From assembly GCF_003130705.1 (NCBI RefSeq), contig NZ_CP021354.1, positions 744,001-808,000 of the forward strand: 64,000 bases of DNA, in the 5' to 3' direction. Positions 38,097 through 45,124 of the stretch are shown here, piece by piece. The translations under genes and the position numbers were made by a program. Position 1 is the stretch's first letter; the number at the start of each line of letters is the position of its first letter. This DNA is from Rhodococcus oxybenzonivorans (GTDB lineage Bacteria > Actinomycetota > Actinomycetes > Mycobacteriales > Mycobacteriaceae). The notes below the pieces were generated by a model that worked only from the letters and a program-made list of their open reading frames with translations, did not search any database and was not told the DNA's origin.

Positions 38097-39253
38097 GTGG
38101 CTGATCCGGAGTGCATCAAAGACCCGGAGAATTTTCACTCCGACGGATGGGACCACGCACGCATCGCGAATGCCGTCGCCGGCATGGACGGAAATCAGAT
38201 CAGTGCCGTCGCCCGGGCATGGACCGAATTGGGTTCGGCAGCAGGCGAAACCATTGTCGCCTTCAGTGACGCCGTCAAGAAACAGATTCGCGAGAGTTGG
38301 CAGGGCGCCGCGGCCTCCGCGGCGTACGCCGAAACGGAGCGTTACGCCGGCTCCGCACCTGAGGCGCGCGACCAACTACACGGTGTTGCGGGCGCGCTGA
38401 CTCCGCTCATCGACACCGTCACGGCTCTTCGCGGCAGAGTGCCTCAGACGGTGGGCACCGGGCTCTGGGACAAGCTGACACCGTGGGATACCGATACGGA
38501 AGACGAGGTCTACCGCCGCGAAGGTGAAGCGCGGGACGCGATGGCCACCGTCTACAACCCGGGCCTCGCCACCTCGGACGGCTCCGTGCCCGAGTTCACG
38601 AAACCGGAAAGCAGGGTCGACGTCCCCTCGGGTCCGTCCGGTCCCGGTGTCGACCACGGAAGCAGTGCCCCGAATTCGAGCGATCGGATTGGTGGACCGA
38701 GCGAAGTGCAGCCGCTTTCCGGCGAGGCTCCCGCGGGCGAATCCACCGCTGCGGACAGCGCACCCACCGCAGATGGCACTGAGCAGAATGCGGCAACCGC
38801 GCCGACAGCGGCCACAGCACCGGCCACGACGGCCCCGGCCTCCGCGACGGGTGATCAGGCGCAGAGCCGGACGGGTATGCCGCACGGTGTCGATTCGTCC
38901 TCGGGCGGTGGCTCGCGAGCAGGTGGTGTGGGCGGCAGTGGCGCGGGTGGCGCTCTCGGGGTCGGGTCCGGCGGACTGGGCGGCAGTAGCGCGGGCGGTG
39001 GACGATCGGGTTCGGTCGCGGGGGCGGGTGGAAAACCAGGTGTCGCTGGGGTCGCCGGTAGCGGGCGCGCCGGTTCCGGTGTGCGTGGCACCGGGCCGAT
39101 GGGCGCCGGGATGATGGGCGGGGAGCCGGAGGAGCCAGGGGCACCGGCGAGGACAAGGAGCACAAGACCCCCGACTACCTGATCACACTCGACAACGGCA
39201 ACGAGTTGATCGGCAAGCTGCCCCTCGTGTCACCGCCGGTGATATGTGCATGA
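38097..39253 (+). pseudogene. WXG/PPE-like ESX-associated protein, frameshifted at C-terminus
   Basis: A type VII secretion substrate-like protein. The N-terminal helical domain (about residues 1-130) has a WXG turn in RESWQGAAASAAYAE; a long Gly/Ser/Ala/Pro-rich region follows. In the start frame the protein would end at 39182 with ARTRSTRPPTT. In the -1 frame the sequence continues as AGGARGTGEDKEHKTPDYLI and on to TGA 39251-39253, a C-terminus common to such rhodococcal proteins. Adding one G to the run at 39120-39123 restores it. The GTG at 38097 has a GGGAGGGG site upstream. Its stop overlaps the espG-like start. Confidence 0.7.
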
Positions 39254-40008
39254 GCATGCGCAATTGGCAGCTGCGACCGGAGCTTTTCGACGCACTGTGG
39301 TCCGGTACCGGGCAGGACCGCATGCCCTACCCGTTTCGGATTGTCAGCCCACATGCCGGACTCAAAGCATATGTCGCAGAGCAGAACCGGATACGAGAAG
39401 CATTCGGGGGAGCAGAGCACGACGATGTGCGCGCGGCGTTGGAGATGCTTGCCGAACCCGACGTGTATGTCGAGGTCTCCGGTTCCACCGCCCACGAGGC
39501 GCCGATCCGAATCATCGGCGCGCAGCGCCGACAATGGTCGGTGATCGCGACACAACTCGCCGGCCGGGCCCCGCAGGTCGGTGGCGACGTGGTGATCGGG
39601 ACCGGCGCGGCGGGGCAACTGGGCGCCCAGCTGATCGGCCTCATCCCACCGAACGCCGCCGGCCGCCGCCGATTCCAGCGGCGCGACGACGAAGGCACCC
39701 ACTTCTCGCAAGGAATCTTGCAGGACGTCAATCGGGTGGCCCCCGCCCGACTCGAAACCGCCGTGCAGAAGGGATACGCGGGCCGCGGCAAGATCCGAGT
39801 CTTCCGCGGTCCCCGCTACGGCGCCGGCAGGGACATCGGAGTTCTGCACTGGATCGACATCGCGGGCGACGGACGCTATGCCATCGGCCCACACGATCCC
39901 GGCGCAGCCAACCCGGCAGGACCTCGTGAACTCGTATCGGCGCTCGACACCCTGATCCGAGTCGGTGCCACCCAGCGAGCAGGCTCGACGACCGCCCGCG
40001 GTTGGTAG
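39250..40008 (+). CDS. EspG-family ESX secretion chaperone
   Basis: A 252-residue protein of the EspG family, the cytoplasmic chaperones that hold PE/PPE and WXG-like partners before export by a type VII system. Characteristic stretches are LRPELFDALWSGTGQDRMPYPF near the N-terminus, EPDVYVEVSGST, and RYAIGPHDPGAANPAGPRELVSALDTL at the end. It directly follows the WXG/PPE-like gene (ATGA overlap), so that protein is its likely client. No ESX core genes lie in this window. Confidence 0.75.
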   Translation: MSMRNWQLRPELFDALWSGTGQDRMPYPFRIVSPHAGLKAYVAEQNRIREAFGGAEHDDVRAALEMLAEPDVYVEVSGSTAHEAPIRIIGAQRRQWSVIATQLAGRAPQVGGDVVIGTGAAGQLGAQLIGLIPPNAAGRRRFQRRDDEGTHFSQGILQDVNRVAPARLETAVQKGYAGRGKIRVFRGPRYGAGRDIGVLHWIDIAGDGRYAIGPHDPGAANPAGPRELVSALDTLIRVGATQRAGSTTARGW

Positions 40009-40057
40009 ATTTGCCACGACGTGCAGGGTGGGGACGACAACCAAGGGGGACACGAAC

Positions 40058-40471
40058 ATGGCTGGTCCGGACGCACCGGAAGCCGGATGGAAGGCTTTCA
40101 CCGAGAACGTGGTCGGGGGTGGCAGGCTCGAACTGGACCCCGCCGGCATCGAGCAGTGCATCAAGCTGTGTCAGGAGCATGCTGATCGGATGAGACTCCT
40201 CGGAGGCAGAGCCCGCCGAGAACTTCGCGCTTCGAATCTCGGATTGGGGGAGCAGGACATCGAGTCGGCAAAGCAGCTTGCACGAAAGTTCGATGAGAAG
40301 GCGATCGGCGGAGATGACATCGAGTTTGCGAACACGGCCGTGGGCTTGTTTCTGGCTCACGAGACCTACGCGTCGGATATGAAGTCGATGTTCGAGGCTG
40401 TCTTGGCGCGTTACAGAGAGCAGGACGCTGCAACAGCAGCGCGATTGGGATCCGTCGGTGTGCAACTGTGA
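40058..40471 (+). CDS. Uncharacterised small helical protein of ESX cluster
   Basis: A 137-residue protein, predicted mostly helical and without a signal peptide or membrane segment. It has two Cys close together (QCIKLCQEH, residues about 34 and 38). The size and helical build resemble WXG100-like or Esp proteins, but there is no WXG turn. It lies 49 bp after the EspG gene and overlaps the lipoprotein gene by 4 bp, so a role with the ESX-like cluster is inferred. I do not recognise the family. Confidence 0.65.
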   Translation: MAGPDAPEAGWKAFTENVVGGGRLELDPAGIEQCIKLCQEHADRMRLLGGRARRELRASNLGLGEQDIESAKQLARKFDEKAIGGDDIEFANTAVGLFLAHETYASDMKSMFEAVLARYREQDAATAARLGSVGVQL

Positions 40472-41004
40472 GGGGTTTCGCGGACTGCGCAACAGTGGGA
40501 GCGCTCAGTGTGCTTTCGGTGGTCGGCGTCGTCGCATGCTCGCAGCCGGTTGACGGGGAGCCCGCCGGAGAGCCTGCTATCGAGATCGCCTACCAGCCAT
40601 GCGACGACTTCTCGCCCGAAGCACTCGCCACGGCGGGAATCGACGCGGCTCCGCCCGACCGGATGCCGAATCGAAATAACCCGCCGAATCATGCGTGCGG
40701 ATTTTTGTCGCGAGACCCCTATTACGTCGCTGTCGTCTCCGCGATCGGTGCACCCTTCAGCGGTGTCGCGAGTGACGACCGCTTCACCGTCCTGAGTGAG
40801 ACGACGATTGGCGGCCGCCCGGCGCTGGTGTCGGATTTCCGTGGTGGGAGTGCGTGCACGGTGTCGGTGGCGATCGAGCCGGGGATTCTCGAGTTCATGA
40901 TCGGGTACAGCGAGTTGGAGGATTTCACGACCGTCGACGCTGCGTGTGATCAGGCGACGAAGGTGGCGACGACGCTGGCGCCGTATTTCCCCGACCACCT
41001 GTAG
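40468..41004 (+). CDS. DUF3558-family lipoprotein
   Basis: A 178-residue exported lipoprotein. The N-terminus has a hydrophobic signal and lipobox-like VVAC with Cys24. The mature domain fits DUF3558, with four conserved-type Cys (QPCDDF, HACGFL, SACTVS, AACDQA) that may form two disulfides. The GTG start overlaps the previous stop (GTGA). DUF3558 proteins are common beside ESX-associated genes in rhodococci and nocardiae; the role is unknown. Confidence 0.8.
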   Translation: MRGFADCATVGALSVLSVVGVVACSQPVDGEPAGEPAIEIAYQPCDDFSPEALATAGIDAAPPDRMPNRNNPPNHACGFLSRDPYYVAVVSAIGAPFSGVASDDRFTVLSETTIGGRPALVSDFRGGSACTVSVAIEPGILEFMIGYSELEDFTTVDAACDQATKVATTLAPYFPDHL

Positions 41005-41014
41005 GCCGCACTGT

Positions 41015-41083
41015 ACTGAGGCGCCACTCGTCGACCTGTGAGGGCCGATTCGGCCGTCGAGGCGCGGGGAGTGGCGGCTCAGT
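41015..41083. terminator. Bidirectional hairpin terminator
   Basis: Arms ACTGAGGCGCCACTC (41015-41029) and GAGTGGCGGCTCAGT (41069-41083) pair over 15 bp with one mismatch, and an inner GGCCG/CGGCC stem folds the loop. It lies between convergent genes and overlaps the znuB stop. Confidence 0.7.
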
Positions 41084-41963
41084 GCGTGTGCGCGGCGACG
41101 CGTCCCGTGTTCTTCCGACGCCTGGAGCCACCGAGGCGGCAGATCAGGTAAATCACGAAGGAGATTGTCGTCACGAAACTCGAGACGGGGACTCCGGGGG
41201 CCAGGGACAGCAGAATGCCGCCCACTGCCGCGAGTTCCGCGAAGACGATCGACAGAATGGTCGCTTTCACCGGGCTCGCCGTGACGAAGGCGGCAGCCGC
41301 CGCGGGCGTGATGAGCAGAGCCATCACGAGCAACGCCCCGACGATCTGCACGCCGAGGGCCGCGGTGATGCCGACGAGCACGGCGAACACGATCGACAGT
41401 GCACGCACCGGCACCCCGCGCGCCTCGGCGACGTCGGGGTCAGTGCTGGCGAACAGTAGAGGCCGGTAGATGAGGGCGAGAACCCCGATCACCACGACAG
41501 CGCAGAGCAGCAGCAGCGCAAGCCCACTGTTTCCGGGCGCCACGATCTGACCGATCAGCAAAGAGAAGCTCGTGCCGGTACGACCTTCGTACGACCAGAT
41601 GAACAGCACGGACAGGCCCAGACCGAAGGCCATGATCACGCCGATCACCGAGTCGCGGTCGCGTGCCTTCGCTCCGAGTAAGCCGAACAAGATCGCAGCC
41701 ACGACGGAACCGACGATGGCGCCCGCACCCACACTGATACCGACGAGCAGTGCGGCCGACGCACCGGTCAGCGACAGCTCGCTGGTCCCGTGAACCGCGA
41801 ACGACATCTGCCTGCTCACGATCAGGGGCCCGATGACGCCTGCCAGCAAACCGAGGATGGCGCCGGCGATCAATGCCTGCTGAACGAAGTCGTACTGCAA
41901 GAGGTCGATGGTGGCGGACACATCGAACAGGTGCGACATCGCATCGGTGAACTTGTTGCTCAT
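41079..41963 (-). CDS. znuB: Zinc/manganese ABC transporter permease
   Basis: A 294-residue ABC-3 family permease with about eight hydrophobic helices. The family segment GASAALLVGISVGAGAIVGSVVAAILFGLLG and the coupling region LIYRPLLFASTDPDVAEARGVPV are visible. It forms the channel of the metal importer with the ATPase upstream; its ATG overlaps that gene's stop by 4 bp. The ATG at 41963 was chosen; an in-frame extension to 42491 is a shadow of the ATPase gene. The metal is probably zinc, judged by the solute-binding protein. Confidence 0.9.
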   Translation of the reverse strand: MSNKFTDAMSHLFDVSATIDLLQYDFVQQALIAGAILGLLAGVIGPLIVSRQMSFAVHGTSELSLTGASAALLVGISVGAGAIVGSVVAAILFGLLGAKARDRDSVIGVIMAFGLGLSVLFIWSYEGRTGTSFSLLIGQIVAPGNSGLALLLLCAVVVIGVLALIYRPLLFASTDPDVAEARGVPVRALSIVFAVLVGITAALGVQIVGALLVMALLITPAAAAAFVTASPVKATILSIVFAELAAVGGILLSLAPGVPVSSFVTTISFVIYLICRLGGSRRRKNTGRVAAHTH

Positions 41964-42841
41964 GCGTGTTCCTCGCACGTGTGATGCACACCTTCGCCGG
42001 GGCGAAGTCCGCCGGCGCTGCCGAGTGCGTCGATGGCGTCGCCGGTGCCGATCACGATGAGACGTCCCCGCACGTGCAGGACCTCGACTTCGGTGCGATA
42101 CAGCTCGGACAGCACCTCGGAGGTCATCACCTCGTCCGGTGTGCCGATTCGGAATTGGCCGTCGACGAGGTACAGCACCCGGTCGACCAGCGGCAGAATG
42201 GGATTGATTTCGTGGGTGACGAACAACACCGCGGTGTCGTGCGTGCGTCGCCGCCGATCGATGAGGCTCGACACGAGACTCTGATTGGCCAGGTCCAAAC
42301 TGAGGAGAGGTTCGTCGCACAGCAGTATCTGCGGATCTCCGACGAGTGCCTGAGCGATGCGTAACCGCTGCTGCTCGCCGCCGGACAGCGAGCCGACGGG
42401 TGCGTCGGCGTAACTTTCGGCACCGACCTCGGCAATCGCCGCGTCCACGATCGCCCGGCGCTGTCCCCGGCGCAGCAGCCCGGTTCCCCAACGGTGGCCG
42501 TCGACACCGAGACCGACGAGGTCACGTCCCCGGAGGGGAAGCCCGTCGTCGAGCGACTTCTGCTGCGGGATGTACCCGACGTTCGAGTTTCCGGCTCGGG
42601 CCGGTGATCCCGCGATCCTCGCAGTCCCGGAATCGAGGCCCAGCTGCCCGAGCAACACCTTGAGCAGTGACGTCTTGCCGGAGCCGTTGGGTCCGAGGAC
42701 GGCGACGAACTCGCCGGGCTCGACGGTGAGATCGAGATGCTGCCACAAAGTGCGTGCGCCGAAAGACAGTCGCGCCCCCGTCAGTTCGACTGCGGGGATG
42801 CGACTGCTGTGTTCGGTGTTCGTCGAAGAGAGTTCCGTCAC
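41960..42841 (-). CDS. znuC: Zinc/manganese ABC transporter ATPase
   Basis: A 293-residue ABC ATPase: Walker A GPNGSGKTSLL, signature LSGGEQQRLRIAQAL, Walker B ILLCDEPLLSLDL (with Leu-Leu-Ser in place of the more usual Thr-Gly-Leu after Pro), and the H-loop THE. A C-terminal extension of about 60 residues, rich in Val and Gly, ends in CEEHA and holds His and Cys that may sense metal. It powers znuB-znuA uptake. It starts 13 bp after znuA. Confidence 0.9.
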   Translation of the reverse strand: MTELSSTNTEHSSRIPAVELTGARLSFGARTLWQHLDLTVEPGEFVAVLGPNGSGKTSLLKVLLGQLGLDSGTARIAGSPARAGNSNVGYIPQQKSLDDGLPLRGRDLVGLGVDGHRWGTGLLRRGQRRAIVDAAIAEVGAESYADAPVGSLSGGEQQRLRIAQALVGDPQILLCDEPLLSLDLANQSLVSSLIDRRRRTHDTAVLFVTHEINPILPLVDRVLYLVDGQFRIGTPDEVMTSEVLSELYRTEVEVLHVRGRLIVIGTGDAIDALGSAGGLRPGEGVHHTCEEHA

Positions 42842-42854
42842 AAGCCGATCAGTT

Positions 42855-43880
42855 CTATTGCAGCGCCTTGGCGAGGGCCTGGGCGGTGTTGGTCTGCCAC
42901 TGAATGTAGTCCAACCCCTCCGGCAGGGTTTCGGTTACCTCGACGACGGGGACGCCTGCGGCCTCCGCGGTGGCCCTCACGTCCTCGGTGACCTTGTCCT
43001 GTGTCTGGGTGTTGTAGACGACGGCCTTCACCTGCTTGTCGGTGATCAACTGGCGCGTGGCTGCGATAGCGGCGGGTGCGGGATCGTTGCCGTTCTCGAT
43101 GGCACTGGTGAAGTCGGCGGGGGTGACGTCGTTCAATGCCGCCGACTCGACGAGGTAATGCGCGATGGGCTCGGTCTGGGCGATCGGCGCGTCCTTGTGT
43201 GCGGCCGCGATGCCGTCGGTGACAGCAGTAATTTCCGCGAGCCGGCCGTGGAAGGTTTCGGCATTCGCCGTGTAGACGTCGGCGTTGTCGGGGTCGAGTT
43301 GGCCGAGCTTCTCCGCGATGGCATGTGCGGTCGCGTCGACGGTCGCGACGTCGTACCAGACGTGCTCGTTCACCTCGCCGTGTTCGTGAACGTCGCCTTC
43401 GTGTCCGGCCTCTTCGCCTGCGTGTCCGGCCTCTTCACCTTCGTGTCCGGCCTCTTCACCTTCGTGTCCGGCCTCTTCACCTTCGTGTCCGGTCTCGCCT
43501 GCGTGTGCACCGGCTCCGAAGAGTTCGAATGCGTTGACCGAGAGCTGTTCGCCGTTGCCGGTGTTGATGATGTCATCGACGAAGTGGTCGTATCCGCCGC
43601 CGTTGTAGACGATGAGGGACGCGTCGGTGAGCTTGGCCGCGTCGGTGGGGCTCGCCTCGAAGGAATGCGGATCCGAGGACGGCTCGGTGATGATCGAGCT
43701 CACCTCGACCTTGTCGCCGGCAACTGCCTGCGCGACGCTGCCCCACACGTTCGTCGACGCGACGACTGTCAAGGCGCCATCGCTCGACGTTTCGGAGCTG
43801 CACGCAGTGAGGGTGAGGGCAGCGGCGAAGGACAGCCCGACGGCGACCGTTGCGACACGAAAGCCTGAGGAAGCGCGCAC
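42855..43880 (-). CDS. znuA: Zinc-binding lipoprotein of ABC importer
   Basis: A 341-residue solute-binding lipoprotein of the cluster A-I (zinc/manganese) type. The lipobox is TLTAC with Cys27. The first metal His is expected in SSDPHSFEASPTD, further ones in EHVWYDVATV and EPIAHYLVE. The loop between the first two His is unusually long, with five GHEGEEA-like repeats and HEHGE, the His/acid-rich loop that marks zinc-specific ZnuA. The GTG start has a CAGGAG site. Upstream is a possible Zur box. Confidence 0.9.
   Translation of the reverse strand: MRASSGFRVATVAVGLSFAAALTLTACSSETSSDGALTVVASTNVWGSVAQAVAGDKVEVSSIITEPSSDPHSFEASPTDAAKLTDASLIVYNGGGYDHFVDDIINTGNGEQLSVNAFELFGAGAHAGETGHEGEEAGHEGEEAGHEGEEAGHAGEEAGHEGDVHEHGEVNEHVWYDVATVDATAHAIAEKLGQLDPDNADVYTANAETFHGRLAEITAVTDGIAAAHKDAPIAQTEPIAHYLVESAALNDVTPADFTSAIENGNDPAPAAIAATRQLITDKQVKAVVYNTQTQDKVTEDVRATAEAAGVPVVEVTETLPEGLDYIQWQTNTAQALAKALQ
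43398..43499 (-). repeat. 21-bp in-frame tandem repeat (GHEGEEA)
   Basis: About five copies of a 21-bp unit encode the heptad GHEGEEA (one copy GHAGEEA, another shortened). The central copies are identical in DNA. They form the metal-capturing loop of ZnuA, and the copy number could change without frame loss. Confidence 0.9.
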
Positions 43881-43916
43881 AGAAAACTCCTGACAGAAGA
43901 CGAGCTAAATGCTATT

Positions 43917-43929
43917 GGAAACCGTTACC
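43917..43929. promoter_or_regulatory. Possible Zur operator
   Basis: GGAAAC-C-GTTACC is a near-perfect inverted repeat (one mismatch) 37 bp before znuA, in the AT-richest part of the gap to the LacI gene. Zur sites in actinobacteria are similar short AT-centred palindromes near zinc-importer starts. The match to a Zur consensus is only partial, so the call is tentative. Confidence 0.35.
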
Positions 43930-44005
43930 GTTGCACTTTAGCGGATACGTCCCTGGTAGTGCACTTTCGGCCGAGCCCCGCCGAACCGTCCAACACTTCG
44001 GGTAC

Positions 44006-44017
44006 TAACGTCCCCCT
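44006..44017 (+). promoter_or_regulatory. -10 element of leaderless promoter
   Basis: TAACGT (44006-44011) lies 6 nt before the ATG of the LacI regulator, with no ribosome binding site between. A leaderless transcript is likely. Confidence 0.4.
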
Positions 44018-45106
44018 ATGCCCAGGTCTCGACAGCCGCGCCGCCAAGCCACGCTGGCGTCGCTCGCGGCCGAGCTCAATATCTCGCGAACGACGGTGTC
44101 CAACGCCTACAACAGGCCGGACCAACTTTCCGCGGAACTCCGCGACCGGGTACTGCAAGCCGCGAAACGCCGCGGCTATCCGGGGCCGGATCCGGTGGCT
44201 CGTTCATTGCGCACACGTAAGGCGGGTGCTGTGGGGCTCCTGCTGACCGAGGCGCTCAGCTATTCCTTCCGTGACCCGGCGGCGATGAGCTTCCTGTCCG
44301 GGCTCGCGGAGTCGTGTGAGTCGGCGGGGCAAGGCCTGCTTCTGATCCCGGCCGGGCCGGGGCGTGACGACGCCGACGCCGCGGCCGTCGTGCAGCAGGC
44401 CGGTGTCGACGGGTTCGTCGTCTACTCGGTGGCGGACGACGATCCGTACCTCGCGGCGGTGTGCGAGAGGCACCTCCCCGTTGTGATCTGCGATCAGCCC
44501 CGGGAGATACCGGGAGCATCACTCGTGGGAATCGACGATCGGGCCGCGATGCGGGCGCTCACCGACTACCTCATCGGGCTCGGGCACCGCGACTTCGGGG
44601 TGCTCAGCATGCGGTTGGGCCGCGACCGCTCGGATGGGATCGCCGATGCGGAACGGTTGCGCTCGCCGAACTTCCATGTGCAGCGCGAGCGCATCGGTGG
44701 AGTTCGCGACGCGATGTCCGATGCCGGCCTGAACCCGGAGACGCTCACCGTCGTCGAGCGTTTCGAGCACACCGGACGATCCGGTCACGCAGCCGCCGCC
44801 CAAGCGCTCGGCGCGAATCCGAACATCACCGCCCTCGTCTGCACCACCGACGTGCTGGCGCTCGGCGCCGTGGACTGGGCGCGCTGGCAAGGTATCGACG
44901 TTCCCGGCCAACTGTCGATCACCGGATTCGACGGCGTCGGCGAAGCGCTCCGCGAGGGAATCACCACCGTGCGGCAGCCTCAGGAAGACAAGGGCAGGCG
45001 CGCCGGCGCCCTGCTGATGTCTCCGTCGCACTCCGGCGTCGCAACGGTCGAAATGCTCTACACCGAGCTGTCGCGCGGATCCACCGCCGGCCCCGCACCT
45101 CGCTGA
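44018..45106 (+). CDS. LacI-family transcriptional regulator
   Basis: A 362-residue LacI/GalR regulator matching the place of Rv3575c. The HTH is TLASLAAELNISRTTVSNAYNRPDQLSAELRDRVLQAAKRRGY, the hinge helix PDPVARSLRTRKAGAVGLLL, and the periplasmic-binding-like effector domain follows (VDGFVVYSVADDDPY, CTTDVLALGAVDWARWQGIDVPGQLSITGFDG). The neighbour on the opposite strand acts in trehalose metabolism, so a sugar effector is possible, but no operator is identified. Confidence 0.88.
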   Translation: MPRSRQPRRQATLASLAAELNISRTTVSNAYNRPDQLSAELRDRVLQAAKRRGYPGPDPVARSLRTRKAGAVGLLLTEALSYSFRDPAAMSFLSGLAESCESAGQGLLLIPAGPGRDDADAAAVVQQAGVDGFVVYSVADDDPYLAAVCERHLPVVICDQPREIPGASLVGIDDRAAMRALTDYLIGLGHRDFGVLSMRLGRDRSDGIADAERLRSPNFHVQRERIGGVRDAMSDAGLNPETLTVVERFEHTGRSGHAAAAQALGANPNITALVCTTDVLALGAVDWARWQGIDVPGQLSITGFDGVGEALREGITTVRQPQEDKGRRAGALLMSPSHSGVATVEMLYTELSRGSTAGPAPR

Positions 45107-45124
45107 GGCGGCCCTACGGCCTGC

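Noticed and set aside
42570..43868. 432-codon plus-strand frame over znuA-znuC
   Set aside because: Antisense shadow; its repeated segments are the reverse of the GHEGEEA heptads in ZnuA.
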